Shown piece after piece: positions 1 through 11,700 of a DNA stretch of 56,784 bases. The DNA is from Prevotella sp. Its GTDB lineage: Bacteria; Bacteroidota; Bacteroidia; Bacteroidales; Bacteroidaceae. Numbering within the stretch: the stretch's first letter is position 1; every line of letters starts with the position of its first letter. The translations under genes were made by a program, and so were the position numbers. The stretch spans positions 1-56,784 of the forward strand of contig JAFZRU010000003.1 in NCBI GenBank assembly GCA_017619755.1, given 5' to 3'. Under the pieces are notes generated by a model. It had not been told where the DNA came from and made no database searches. It worked only from the letters and a program-made list of their open reading frames with translations.

Positions 1-1248
1 GCGCAGATGGACAAGGCCTTGAGGGAGGAGGTCGTGGAGGCATACCCCAACGTGGAGGTGAAGGAGACCGACGACCTGATGGACTGCCTCTTCCGCATCG
101 CCGACGCCACGGGCGAGCGCTTCATCTTCATCATTGACGAGTGGGACGCCATCTGCCGCGAGTTTCCTTCTGGCACCACGGCCATGGACCGCTACGTGGG
201 GTGGCTGCGCCGCATGTTCAAGGATGTCATCGCCAACAGGGTCTTCGCCGGTGTCTATATGACTGGCATCCTCCCCATCAAGAAATACCAAACACAGTCT
301 GCCCTGAACAACTTCCAGGAGTACTCCATGGTGAAACCCGGCGGAATGGCTCGCTTTTTCGGCTTCACCAAAGACGAGGTGCGGGACTTGGCAGAAATGC
401 ACGGTATGGACTTCGACGACTTGGAGAAATGGTACGACGGTTATCAGATAGGCGACGAACAGTCCATCTTCAATCCCAACTCGGTGATGACGGCTCTCTA
501 TGAGGGGAGATGCAGGAGTTACTGGGCCACCACCGGTGCTTTCGACAAGGCGACCGACTACATTCAGATGAACTTCGAGGGGTTGAAGGATGCCATCATC
601 GCCATGCTCGCGGGAGAAAGGACGAAAGTGAACACCAACAAGTTCCAAAACGACATTTCCATCGTCAAAAGCCGCGACGATGTACTCACCGTTCTCATCC
701 ATTTGGGATACCTCTCCTACGACTGGAACAAGAACCAATGCTACATCCCCAACCTTGAGGTGGCAGGGGAGATGCAAAACGCCGTGGAGGACACCAAATG
801 GACCAATGTGGTGGAAACCCTGCAACAGTCGGAGCAACTCCTCCAAGCCACCCTCAACGGCGACGCAGAAGCCGTGGTGCAGGGGGTCGAAGCCGCACAC
901 GACGACAACACCAGCATCCTCTCCTACAACAACGAAAACTCCATGGCGTGCGTCCTCTCCATCGCATACTACTACGCCAAAAACGACTATGTCTTCCACC
1001 GGGAGTTGGCGTCCGGCAAAGGTTTCGCCGACCTCGTGCTGCTACCCCGCAAGAACGTCACCTCCCCCGCCCTCGTGCTGGAACTGAAATACGACAAGGA
1101 TGCCGACACGGCCATCACGCAGATCAAGCGGAAGAAATACCCGGCAAAGGTGGCGCAGCACACCGGCGAACTCCTCCTTGTGGGCATCAACTACGACAAG
1201 GACACAAAAACCCACTCCTGCCTTATTGAGCAGTGGAAGAAAGAATAA
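1..1248 (+). CDS. AAA-ATPase-like / PD-(D/E)XK nuclease-like protein, 3' part
   Basis: The reading frame is open from the first base, so the 5' end with the Walker A motif lies outside the window; 416 codons are visible. A Walker B-like strand (FIFIIDEWD) lies near residue 40. The C-terminal 90 residues carry a PD-(D/E)XK pattern: GKGFADLVLLPRK, then ALVLELKYDKDAD with the E-x-K pair, then a downstream Gln. This order matches the AAA-ATPase-like (PF09820) plus PDDEXK_9 (PF08011) proteins that occur in many copies in Bacteroidales. Their substrate and role are not established. They are often assumed to be mobile or defence-related, which is inference here. A hairpin terminator follows at 1281-1320. 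The gene is convergent with tRNA-Gln. Confidence 0.85.
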   Translation, partial: AQMDKALREEVVEAYPNVEVKETDDLMDCLFRIADATGERFIFIIDEWDAICREFPSGTTAMDRYVGWLRRMFKDVIANRVFAGVYMTGILPIKKYQTQSALNNFQEYSMVKPGGMARFFGFTKDEVRDLAEMHGMDFDDLEKWYDGYQIGDEQSIFNPNSVMTALYEGRCRSYWATTGAFDKATDYIQMNFEGLKDAIIAMLAGERTKVNTNKFQNDISIVKSRDDVLTVLIHLGYLSYDWNKNQCYIPNLEVAGEMQNAVEDTKWTNVVETLQQSEQLLQATLNGDAEAVVQGVEAAHDDNTSILSYNNENSMACVLSIAYYYAKNDYVFHRELASGKGFADLVLLPRKNVTSPALVLELKYDKDADTAITQIKRKKYPAKVAQHTGELLLVGINYDKDTKTHSCLIEQWKKE

Positions 1249-1280
1249 TTCGGGGATATTTCGGTTAGCTTTGAAAAACA

Positions 1281-1320
1281 AAAATCGCCACGTCTTGAAA
1301 ATCAAGAACTTGGCGATTTT
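1281..1320. terminator. Bidirectional hairpin terminator, family copy 1
   Basis: A 10-bp perfect stem (AAAATCGCCA at 1281-1290 pairing with TGGCGATTTT at 1311-1320) encloses an inner CTTG/CAAG pair. A-runs and T-runs flank it, so it can terminate both the ATPase gene (plus) and tRNA-Gln (minus). A closely related hairpin with the same stem and inner pair lies at 2233-2274. Confidence 0.75.
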
Positions 1321-1325
1321 TGATG

Positions 1326-1396
1326 TTGGGTCACCGGGATTCGAACCCAGAATGACAGAACCAAAACCTGTAGTGTTACCATTACACCATGACCCA
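1326..1396 (-). tRNA. tRNA-Gln (anticodon UUG)
   Basis: Read on the minus strand, the cloverleaf is complete. The acceptor stem TGGGTCA/TGACCCA is perfect. The D stem is GTGT/ACAC. The anticodon stem ACAGG/TCTGT encloses the loop TTTTGGT, giving anticodon TTG. The T arm CTGGG-TTCGAAT-CCCGG has one G-U pair. The discriminator base is A and CCA is not encoded. It has its own promoter immediately upstream and a hairpin terminator just downstream. Confidence 0.97.
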
Positions 1397-1406
1397 ATAG
1401 CGGCTG

Positions 1407-1438
1407 CAAAGGTAGTGCTTTTTTCATCCACCGCCAAA
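1407..1438 (-). promoter_or_regulatory. Promoter of tRNA-Gln
   Basis: On the minus strand, TTTG (1438-1435), 20 nt, then TACCTTTG (1414-1407) matches the Bacteroidota housekeeping promoter TTTG-N19-21-TAnnTTTG exactly. The expected start lies within a few bases of the tRNA 5' end. Confidence 0.8.
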
Positions 1439-1446
1439 TTTTTCGG

Positions 1447-1526
1447 AGGATTTTTTCGTGCGGAGTCGATGGTTTGCCTTTTGCAGGAAGGTCTGTAGGG
1501 GTCAAACAGCCACTCCAAGTCCACAT
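1447..1526 (-). repeat. Dispersed intergenic repeat, copy 1
   Basis: This stretch shares a long interrupted match with 2282-2357 and a shorter one with 12602-12660. The shared core is GCAGGAAGGTCT, preceded by GGTTTGCCTTTT and followed by GGGGTCAAA. It lies between the stop codon of the secreted protein gene and the tRNA-Gln promoter. Confidence 0.7.
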
Positions 1527-1534
1527 ACCCTGCG

Positions 1535-2089
1535 TTAGAATTCCCTGTTCATCAGCAAGTGGAATGCGTGCATCAATTCTCCAGCCACTCGTATGGCAAA
1601 GGGCGGTTCCATAGTGCGCGAACTGGTGTTGATTTCATACACCAGACCTCCGTCATCATGTTCACCATCTGGGTCGAAGTAGAGGCGGGTCTCCTGTCCT
1701 TCGTTCTTCTCATAATAGAATATCAAATTCTCCTCGTTGTCGAATAGGAATTCCTGATAATACTTGTTACCCGGCGTGTCGAAATTGTTAGTGATGAAGT
1801 AAGGACGATAGAGGTAACGGTCAAGATATTCATCTTCTACACCGTTATAATAATAAGTCACCACATTCAAGCCAGGTGAAGTCCCCAACTTGTAGCTGCT
1901 GTTCACCACGGTGCGGTTGGCGGGTTTGCCTTGCTTGCCCAATTGGTCGGCCTTGGCAATCTCCTGCTTGGCCTGATGATAGATTTTGCGAATCTGCGCC
2001 ACCCTATCCTTCGCGTCAGGTGTCTGTTGTGCCCCTGCTGTCTGGCAGATACTGAGCAGGATCATTAAAAACAAGATAGTCTGTCTCAT
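1535..2089 (-). CDS. Small secreted protein of unknown function
   Basis: A 184-residue protein beginning with a clear Sec signal peptide: basic start MRQ, hydrophobic core LFLMILLSI, then a probable cleavage after TAGA before QQTPDA. The mature part has a short helical stretch (KDRVAQIRKIYHQAKQEIAKA) followed by an acidic, aromatic-rich region with YYYNGVEDEYLDRYLYRPYF and a repeated pattern of Tyr/Asp/Glu. I recognise no family. It resembles the many small periplasmic proteins of Prevotella, and no catalytic motif is visible. A promoter lies about 75 nt upstream of the start. A copy of the dispersed repeat described at 1447-1526 begins directly behind the stop codon. Confidence 0.8.
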   Translation of the reverse strand: MRQTILFLMILLSICQTAGAQQTPDAKDRVAQIRKIYHQAKQEIAKADQLGKQGKPANRTVVNSSYKLGTSPGLNVVTYYYNGVEDEYLDRYLYRPYFITNNFDTPGNKYYQEFLFDNEENLIFYYEKNEGQETRLYFDPDGEHDDGGLVYEINTSSRTMEPPFAIRVAGELMHAFHLLMNREF

Positions 2090-2168
2090 AAATATCGATT
2101 TTTCATTCTACTTGGTAACTATGCCACACAACAAGTATAGAAAACACCATGCCTCGTGTCTGGCACGA

Positions 2169-2198
2169 CAAAGATAGCAAAAATAAAGCGAAAACAAA
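2169..2198 (-). promoter_or_regulatory. Promoter of the small secreted protein gene
   Basis: On the minus strand, TTTG (2198-2195), 18 nt, TATCTTTG (2176-2169). The -7 box is a perfect TAnnTTTG; the spacing is slightly short of the usual 19-21. It implies a leader of roughly 75 nt. Confidence 0.65.
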
Positions 2199-2232
2199 AA
2201 ATTTATGTCAAATTCGTGGCAATTCGTGTTGA

Positions 2233-2274
2233 AAAAATCGCCAAGACTTGACCATCAAGTGCTTGGCGATTTTT
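2233..2274. terminator. Hairpin terminator, family copy 2
   Basis: A 13-bp perfect stem (AAAAATCGCCAAG at 2233-2245 with CTTGGCGATTTTT at 2262-2274) holds an inner ACTTG/CAAGT pair. It lies downstream of the dockerin gene on the minus strand and is homologous to the hairpin at 1281-1320. Confidence 0.75.
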
Positions 2275-2281
2275 GATGCAG

Positions 2282-2357
2282 GGGATTTTCGTGCTTAGCC
2301 GAAGATTTACCTTTTACAGGAAGGTCTGTGGGGTCAAATAGCCCTTGGTTTCACATC
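2282..2357 (-). repeat. Dispersed intergenic repeat, copy 2
   Basis: Second copy of the repeat at 1447-1526, with the core ACAGGAAGGTCT and GGGGTCAAA. It starts within the stop codon region of the dockerin gene and runs to the terminator hairpin at 2274. Confidence 0.7.
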
Positions 2358-2706
2358 ATTCAGTCAATGGTGTGATGCCTCTTGGCATCTGCGCCGGGCC
2401 GATGGCTGGGTCGTCGGTCACTTCCCCGCTCTGGGTGTCCGGGATGAAGCTGTAATCGCCTCCGAGGATGATGTTGACCAAGATGGTCACGTCGGCCACG
2501 GTGATGTAACTGTCGCCGTTGAGGTCGGCGGCGTACTCGTCGTAGTCGTCCGTCTCGCCGAGGATGATGTTCACCAAGAGCGTCACGTCGGTCACGCTCA
2601 CCGTCTGGTCGCCGTTGACGTCGCCCTTCACCGACGCCCTCGCGCTGCCGGCCGCGAAGGCCAGCAGCAGGGCGAGGAATGCTGTTCTAAGGATATTTGT
2701 TTTCAT
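2356..2706 (-). CDS. Small secreted dockerin-type protein
   Basis: A 116-residue protein with a Sec signal peptide (MKTNILRTAFLALLLAFAAG, cleavage near SARA). The rest is essentially one type I dockerin: two EF-hand-like calcium loops, GDVNGDQTVSVTDVTLLV (about 28-45) and ADLNGDSYITVADVTILV (about 60-77), each followed by NIILG, and a short acidic tail. Dockerins bind cohesins in clostridial cellulosomes, but no cohesin is recognisable in this window, so partner and function are unknown. The start codon overlaps the stop of the giant upstream gene in the sequence TAATG, so translation is probably coupled and the two products may act together. Confidence 0.85.
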   Translation of the reverse strand: MKTNILRTAFLALLLAFAAGSARASVKGDVNGDQTVSVTDVTLLVNIILGETDDYDEYAADLNGDSYITVADVTILVNIILGGDYSFIPDTQSGEVTDDPAIGPAQMPRGITPLTE

Positions 2707-5700
2707 TATTTGCTGATGTATTTCTTTCCGTTGCGGATGTAGATGCCACGCTCCGGCTTGCCGGGCAACTCGCGACCGTCGAGGTCGTAATAACGCTCCG
2801 TGCCGTCGGTGTCGATGGTGCGGATGGTGTCGATGCCGTCGGGGTCCTCGATGTCGTCGAGAAGTTCCATGGAGAGGCTGTTGGCCCCCACCCCGCCGTT
2901 CTGCAACAAGTAGGTGCGCATGGCGGGGATGTTGGCGTTCTCATATCCCTCCGCTTTCTTCACCAAGTGCCACTTGTTGTCGGAGGCCTGGAGGATGTAG
3001 GCGTACAACTCCGCAGCCTTCTTGTAGTCGATGGTCTGCATGGTGCCGCGCATGGAGTAGCCCGGCACGTTGATTTGGTTGTTTGCGGTTTGGGAGATGG
3101 CCGATTGGGTGTTGGGGATTTCCCTCTTCCTGCCGACGCCGAGGTCTGCTGTCTGACCGGACACCACGACGAGGTAGGGCGTGAGGGTCTCCATCTTGCT
3201 GGGCTCCTGGAGGAAGGTGAGCGTACCGCCGCTTCTTCCCATGAGTTTGTACACCTTCGCGCCGGGCGGTACGGGCAGGTCGTATGGCAGACAGACGGTG
3301 TACTTGCTCTCCTCCTGACCCTTACGCGGCTCAAGCCGGCGCTCGTTGACGACGCTTCCCGCCGTGAAGGAGTATGGCACACAGTAGTCCTTGTCCACCA
3401 GACGGAAGGTCTCTGCGGAGAGCGAGGTTCCATTGGCGACGATGATATTCACGCCCTTGGCCGGGCCATATTCCTGGGGCAGATAGACGAGCGTCTGCAG
3501 GCTGTCGATGCCGAGTCGAGCGAAGCTCCTGGTCTTGATGTCGTCCACCAGCATGGTGGAGTCGCACATCAGCATGTCCACGTAGCGCAACCCCGGAGCC
3601 TTGGCGAAGACGCTGTCCTCAATGACCCTCAAGGTCACGGGCAGTGCCACCTTCTCCAACAGTGTCAGTGGTTGCATGTCGCCTGCGCGAAGGGAGTCGA
3701 TGGCGCTGAATCCCAAGTACGAGAGATCTTTCACATCCTCGTGTCCCTTGCTCCATCCCTTGATGTTATAGACACGCGTGAGGTCGTCCTTCGTGGCGGC
3801 GGCATGGCTGGCAAAATAGCGGAACGAGGCATCGTCGTCGAACTCCCCTTTCGAGATGTTGTTGGTGCGCTGCCACGAACTGCCCGTGTAGGCGTCGTCG
3901 TAGAGATAGTCCTCGTAGGTGCTTGGCAGCACGTAGAAGGCGTCGAACGTCGGGTTGTAGTTGTTGCACAATCTGCGCCAGAGGGCGTTCTGCGTGCTGA
4001 TGTTCAACTTCTTCTTGGTGAGGATGTACAAGCGCGTGAGCATGGCGTCGTCGTCCAGGGCGTTCCAGTTGAAGTCCTCGCAGTCGTCGCCGATGACCAG
4101 TGTCTCGAGTCCCTCGCACTCCTGCAGGGCGCGCGCCTCCACTTTCTTGCAAGTCTTGGGCAGGATGAGGGTCTTCAGGTTGTATGCCTTGAGGAAGGCG
4201 TGATGGGGCATGACGTCGTCATCCAATTCTAAATAGTCATCTTTGTTTCCGTCGAACGCCGACGTCTGTGCGCGAAGCCTGACTATCGTCTTACGGATTT
4301 GTGCATCATAGAGGTCGATGTACTCCAGGTGTCCGCTGAAGTTGCGGGCATGGCTCCATGGGCAGTAGCCGGCCATGTAGCGCAGCACGTCGAGGTCGCC
4401 TCCCGAGATGGGGCCGATGATTTTCAGCCGTCGCACCTTGTTGTAGTCGCCCCTCAGGTTAGACACCCTTTTGCCTGAAATGCTGGCACTCCAGACCAAT
4501 GAGGCATCCTCCACGGTCATCTCCAGTCCCAAAGCCTCTGCCACCTTGTTTGGCTCTGTCACCACGATGGTGATGATATCCTCACCAGCGGAGTTTCCGT
4601 TGTAGGGGTTGATGTGGTCGGCATACTGTGCCCATTTCTCTCGATAGAGCTTGCACAGATTGTTCGGCACGAGGATGCGGAAGTCTTCGGGCAGCGACTC
4701 AAAGGCGTTCTGTGCCAACTGCGGCACGCTGTCGCAGCCGACAAAGATGGTCTCCAGACTAGTGCAGCCGCTGAAGGCTCCGGCATCGATGCTCTCGATG
4801 CTATAGGGCAGCTTGATGGACTCCAGTTTGTCCATGTCGCTAAAGGTGCTTTCCAAAGACTTCACGTTCTGGAAGAAGGAGAAGTCATCGAAATTCGTGA
4901 TGGCGGTGTTGCCATTGAAGATGTTTTCCACGCTTTCCAACTCCAAGTATTCCGTGGGGAAGAAGTGTCCGGCGTCTGCCAACGCCCACATCACCTCGTC
5001 CGACGAAAGCGGATGGAGGATGCTCTGCGCCTGACGTGTCAGTTTCGGGTCGCCGAGGTAGTCGCCCACCTTCGACGGAAGCGTCCACACCACCTGAATG
5101 GGGGCCTCCCACGGGTCGGGCCAGAAGGAGTCGTTCTTGGCGACGCCCTCGGTGAGCAGCACCAGTTCCTCTATGCCGTTGAGGTTTTGCAGCAGGTCGG
5201 TGTCGTATTCGGTGGTTTTCCGTCCCACGCAGACTTGCTTCAGGCCTTTGGCATCCTCAAAGACGTTCTCGCCGATGAAGGTCGCCGCCTGCGGGAAGAC
5301 GACGGTTTCGATGGCCGTGCAGTTCTCAAACAGGTAGTCGGGCACCTCGTTGTCGTTATCGATATACTCGTCGCTGAAGTTGCCGTTATAGCTGTTCTTC
5401 TTGTCTTTCTTGATTTGTGCGTCCCAGAGGTTGAGGTAGCGCAGGCAGCCGTCGGTGGGGTCGCTGTCGTAGGCGTCGGCGCCGGCCATGTGCCTGATGA
5501 CGGCGAGGTCTTCGCCATTGAGCGGGCCGATGACGGTGAGTGAATCGTACTTGGCATACGGCCCCTGGATGTAGCGCACCTTGTCGCTCTCCTTCAAGAG
5601 AGTGAGGCCGAGTTTGTCAGCCAACTGGCCCACGTCGGTCACGGTGACCACCTTGTTTATCCTATAGGTGTCGTCGCCCACGATGTATGGGGCGTAGTCA

Positions 5701-8700
5701 CTCCACGCTTTCTTGTAGTTGCTGACCTTGGCCGTGGGAACGTAGATTTTCAGGCCGTCGTGCTTGTGGAAGGCATTGGCACCGAGCGTGGCCGGCGTGT
5801 TGCTGCGCACCATGATGGTGTTTAGACTTGTACAACTGGCGAAAGCATTAGCACCGATACCGATGACTGCCTCTGGCAGTTCCATCTCCTGCAGGGCGCT
5901 ACACCCATTGAAGGCTTTCTCGCCGATGGTAGCGATGGTTGACGGCAGCACGATGTTGCCCAGCTTGGAGCAGCCTTCGAACCATGATTCTCCGACGTAT
6001 GTGAGACCTACGCTCTCGAAGTATTTGAAATCGGCGAAGGAATAAATTTTGTCCTTCTGCCCCGTGAACCTGCCGTCGAGCCAGGAGAAGCCGGCACCGG
6101 CGATGCGGGCGTAGTCGCAGTAGTCGTCCCATGTGGACTGGTCGGCGCCGGTGTTGGCCGGGTCGTAGTAGGCCATCTCCTTCAGTGCGGCCTTGACTCC
6201 CGGGTCGGACAATTTGATGACGCAGGGCATGAAGCGGTCCTTGTAGGCCACCCATGAACTGTCTGCCTCGAACCATGCCACTTGCTGCGGCATCATCTTG
6301 AGACGGGCGGCGGTGCCGTCGAACACCCCCTTGCCGATGGTGAGCATCTGCGGGGTGATGGGGTCGAGGTGGTTGAGCCCGTCGGTCACCATGTAGAGCA
6401 GGTCGAGGTCGGCCAGGTTGGTGCAATCCACGAAGGCGGAGTCGCCGATGTGTACCTGCAGGGGAGTGTAGGTGTCGCCGGTGAAGCCGAGGCCGTAGAG
6501 GTCGGTGAACGATACGGAGCGCAAGAGCTGGTTGCCCTTGAAGGCCCCCGGCATCACCTGGTCGAGCTGGTAGTTGTTGTACCTGCCGATGTCGTTGCAC
6601 AGTTTCACGGCTCCCTGGTGGCCCTTGATGAAGTCGTCGTCGGGGCCTGTCACGATGGTGTGCTCGATGAGGTGGCCGTTCACCTTGTTCTCCTTCTTGA
6701 TGGAGTTCATCTCGTAGGCGTAAGCATACTGGGCGCCATACTCGCAATATTCAGTCTTGGGCTTGGCACTCGTGTAGGTGAAATAGCGTTCCAATGGCGC
6801 CCACGAGGCGTTGTCGAGGAAGTCCTGCTTGCGCATGGGGTCGATGACGATGTGGAAGGTCAGGGAGTCGAGGCCGACGAAGACGCTGTCGCCGCCGAGG
6901 ATGAAGTTCTCCGGGCCGAGGGCGCGGGTGTGGTCCTCATCATCGGTCTGCAGGATGGTGCTGAACTCCGTCAAAGCGGTGCATCCCACGAAGGCGGAGT
7001 CGGGGATGGTGATGAGCATCGGCATGCCGGTGTCGCTGGCTTGATTGTGGATTTCGTGGAACTTGACGGTCTTGAGGTTCGTCTTGTTACGAAAGGCGTG
7101 GCGACCGAAGGTCATCGTGCGGTTGGACGTGTTGACATTGTTGTCGTTGTCGAAGCCAGCATAGACGACGGCGTCGGTGACATCGTCGCCCACCTCCTTG
7201 ACGTAGGTGTGATAGACAAGGTTCTTCTGGGGCGTGGTGATGACATAGCCTCCGCCCACAAGTCCCACCTGTTGGATGTTGGAGAGGATGTTCTCCCGCA
7301 TGCCTTTCTGAAGCAGGTCGCCGTTGTACGTTCCGCTGCCGCCCCAGCATTCCGCTGCAATCTTTCCAGATACGGATGTCGTTACCGCAGCGGCACCCAG
7401 AACCTTTCCTAAGAATTGAAAAGAAAGATATTTATCTGTGGCAGCTTTCGCTGCGGCTGTTCTTGCGATAAGTTTAGCTTGTTCGCCCATAAAAAATGAG
7501 TATGCAACATTTTTTATCTGGGTGAGTTTCGGGAGAATGAGATCATTGACAGATTTTAACGAGAACAAAATATGGAGATAGTTATCTACTGTCAATCCTT
7601 CAACCACTTGATCGCCCAAGAAAGTATTGGCGAGTTCGCGAACCGCCTCGGTCTGCCATACTCCATTGGCATTGACAAATCCTTGTGCTACGATTGTCAC
7701 AAAGACATCCTCGGGCAATTGTACAACCATGTCTCCTTGAAGGATGGCGGCCTGTTGGTTGAGCGCGGTAAGGACATTTCCCGTCAATTGCTGGATAGCC
7801 TGCACAGAATTATCTATTTCGCTTTCAAAGAGTGTTTGTACTTTAAGGCAGTTGTTGAAGTTGAGAAGGGCTTCGTTGTATGTAGTTTGGAACATATTCG
7901 TCCCCACTTCGACGGTCTCTTCGGCAACGTTCAATGAGCCAAATGAAGCAAGTATCATGGCCACTTCGATGGCGATGCGCGGAACCGTCCACCACGACAC
8001 GTCCTGGCTCACCACCTGCGAGGTCTGGAGGATGCCGCCGGGAGAGGTCATAAAACTGTAGGTGAGGCCTCCCTCGGTGAAGTCTTTCTTCTTGCCGGTA
8101 GGCTCGAAATCGACAGGCTCTATATATCCTGCATAAAGCTGCCAGTTGGGGTCGTCCAAGAATTCCGGGTAGAGGTCGGGCGACACCAGGATTTTGAACC
8201 CTGTGGGTCCGAGCATGGCAGCCCTGAGCTCTTCCATGGTCATGCCATCGCTGTTTTCCACAAATGATCGTCCAAAGATGTTGTTGCCTGGAATGACATC
8301 CTTCGGCCCGAGGGTCTCCCAATGGTCATCGCCGTCCTGCACGTAGTAGAACATGCGCAGCTCCTTGAGGTTCTTGCAGTCTTGGAAGGCTCCGTTGGGG
8401 ATGACGAACTTCAGGTCGCTGTAGGAGTTCTCCGAGCGCCCGTTGGTCTGCCAGAACTCGATGTGTTTCACATGCTCGTTCCCGGAAATGGCGTTCCGGT
8501 CGAGGGTGATGGTCTTGTAGTTGTAGTAGGAGCCGGGGTCGTTGTAGATGCGCATGGTGCCACCCATGTCATCGATATCATCATTGTCAACCCCCACGAC
8601 GGCGGTGTAATAGACATTGCAGTTGTCCTTCGTTTCGAGGAGCGTGGCGGCACTGAAATCCCTATACATGGCGTTCCAGGGCCTGATGCGCGTCATCATG

Positions 8701-11700
8701 TCGGTCTTGCCGGACTCGTCGTTCTTCACGCCGTCGTTGTCCTCTGTCGCCACGTCGCGGTACCAGCGGTATTTCACGCCGTTGACGGTGAAGTCCGAAC
8801 CGGTGGCCTGGTAAATGATGAAGCGGTCCAGGTGCTTCTCCCACACGGGGGAGGAGAGGAAATTCTGGTATTGGGTGGCCTGGGTGCTGATTCTCAGCTT
8901 CGGGCAACCCTCAAAGGCGTCGTCGGCCACGCGGAACGTCTGTTCGGTTGTGAGGCCCTCCCAGTGGTTGTTGCCCTGGGTGGTGTATTGCATCATCATC
9001 ATCTCTTGGAAGTTCGCACAATTCTCGAAGGCCCTCTCGGCGATGAAGAAGTCGAACGGCATCAGTGCGTTGTAGAGGTTGGCGTCGGAGTCCTTGAAAT
9101 AGAGTTTCTCCAGCTTCGTACTGTTGCGGAAGGCATGTGGTGCGATGAGCCCCAGGTGAGTGTGCTTGCGCCAGTCTCCCACGAGGTCATTGATGACCTG
9201 CACCCCCGTCACGCCGTCTTCAGTGACGTTGAAGTCGCTGTCACTCTCGTCGCAGCCCGTGACGGCGGTGACCTCCGAGGTGTTGCCGTCGGAGTCCTTG
9301 ACAAGGAGGTTGGCGTCGCTGTCGTCGTCCTCAAAATACCAGCCCTTGGCCGTGCGGTCCTCGTCGCTGATGAAGTAGTGGTAGTCGCGACGTGAGAGGT
9401 AGCGGTAGGTCACGCCGCAGATGGTGCGCTCCGTCTCCGCTTCGGGGATGGCGTTCAAAGAAATATAGAAAAGTGGCCGGTATGCCATGTCCTTCAGCTG
9501 ATGCACGCCGCCGGCCGACCAAGGGTCGCTGATGAAGGTGCCGTCCGCGCTTTCCCAGTGGTTGAATGGCACGGAAGGGGCGGTGATGCTGATGTGGCAG
9601 CCATTCTTGTAATAGCCTTTCCCATTCAAGGTGACATCCGGCTCGCCCACGAACTGGTATTTGAAGCCCTCGGGGAGGCTCACCTCGTCGGTGACGAACA
9701 TGCCCTGCTTTGTGCTCATCTGCAATGTGGTGTAGCATTCCTCCAAGACAAGGTCTTCATTCCTCTTCATCCGGGCAAAGGTGGCTCCGCTGCTGACGAA
9801 CCTAATCTTGGTCTGCGGGTCGTACAGGCAGTGGCGCATGGTCACGGGAACATAGGAGTATCCGACGAAACCGCCACAGTTGGTGGTGGGTGAATTGATG
9901 TAGAAGAAGCCTCCCGAGAAAGAGCACTTCTCCATGACAAGCGAATCGACGCCGGAGGCGACGACACCCACGAGTCCGCCATGGGTGCCGTCCCCATTGA
10001 CGGCGCTCATAATGAGCATGTCGGAGGAGCAGTCGAGCATGCGCGTGCAGTCGGTGCCGCCGACATGCGAGACGAGGCCCGCGCCGAATTTGGCACTGGT
10101 GTACGTGGTGCCGGTGGTGCGAATGTGGCGGAAGGTGGCGCCGCCGGCCCACAGGAAGGGAGCCGCGCCCGTTGCCACGGGCTTGGTCATCGTGCCGGCG
10201 TTGAACGTCAGGGTGTGCCCGTCGCCGTCGAAGATGCCGAGGAATGGATGTTTCTCGGAACCCACCGTCACACCGTCGCAGTCGATGTCCTGCGTCATGC
10301 GGAACACTTTCCCCGCATGCGCCCATCCGAACTGCACGCTGGCGCTCAGCACATACCACTCATTGGTGTTCCTCACGAGGAAGGGGTCTGCCTCCGTGCC
10401 GCTGCCGACGAACTTGCCGGAGCTGGCGACATCTGCGCTGATGACGGCGTCACTTGAAGACAGCTTCAGCTTGTAGCCGTCGTCCGTCCGGGTGAGTGTC
10501 CCCTTGTCGGTGCGCACATTGTTGAAGGTGATGCCGTCGATGGCCTGGAACTGGAATTCCACTTCCTCGCCCGCTCCTGCGACACACAGTCCGTCATAGA
10601 GCAATCCCGTGGAGTTGGACTTGATGGAGGTCGTGGGGTAGGTGGCGAGCGAATGGCTGAAGTCGAACTTGAGCATGGGGTTGGCGGTGGAGATGGAATA
10701 GAAGCGCTTGCCTATGGCGAGGTTGCCGTTGCTGCCGTCGTGGTAGGTGTTTTTTACAGGGCAGGCTGCCGCCGTTCCATTGTTCCTGCTAACCCATGCC
10801 AAGTCCACATGGTTGCCGGAGTAGTAGCCCAAGGCCAGGCAGTCCTCCAACAACAGGTTGGAATCGCTTTCGCTCCAACCGATGAAGATGCCGTCGTATT
10901 GGAAATTCGAAGTGCCCACAATGATCTCGCCATTCATGAGGCAGCCACGCAACACGGTGGAGGAAGAGCCGGCGTATCCTATGAATCCTCCGCCATGGGT
11001 GCTCATGGCTATGATGACGGCGGAGACGCGGCAGTCCTCGATGGTGTTGGAGGCCGAACAAGAGCCCACAAGGCCCGCCACGTGCAGGTCGCCCTTGACA
11101 GAGCCCGTCACGTGCAGGTGACGGATGGTGGCCCCGTGGATGAAGCGGAAGGGAGCGGTGAATGTTTCACCAATGAGGTGGGCGGTGATGGTGTGGCCAC
11201 CACCGTCGAAGATGCCTTGGAAGGCATGGTCCTGGTCGGAGCCTCCCACAGGGGTGTGGATGTCGATGTCGTTGGTCAAGAGGAAATATTTACCCGAGTG
11301 GGTGGTGCCTTGGCGTACATCCAACGCCATCTGCATCCAGTCGGCCTCGCTTTTGATGAGATAGGGCTTCTCAGCCGTGCCACTACCCTCAAAGCCTTGT
11401 CTGAGGGAGACATAGGTGTCGCCATCGGCCATGGTGAGTGAATAGAGGCTGTTGGCACTGTCGTACGTCACTTCCTGCGGACTGCCGTAGAGGAGGGGGG
11501 TGTTGCCATTGGGAGAGGTGGCGGTGAAACGGATGGTCTCACCACTGCCGGCACGTAACGCACCGTCGTATTCCAAGCCGCAGGCGTGGGTATGGATGCC
11601 CGTGGTGGGATAGAGGACGTCGTTCCCTGTCAAGTAACTGATGTCGAGGTCGTCGGAAAGGTTGACGACCTTGTAGCCGTGCTTCACCTCGCCCCAGTAG

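Noticed and set aside
2697-4232. 511-codon open frame opposite the giant gene, and similar long plus-strand frames at 6282-7412 and 8322-9395
   Set aside because: They are antisense to a coherent repeat protein with signal peptide and tail. Their translations are low-complexity Val/His/Asp/Gly-rich, as expected from GC-rich antisense DNA.
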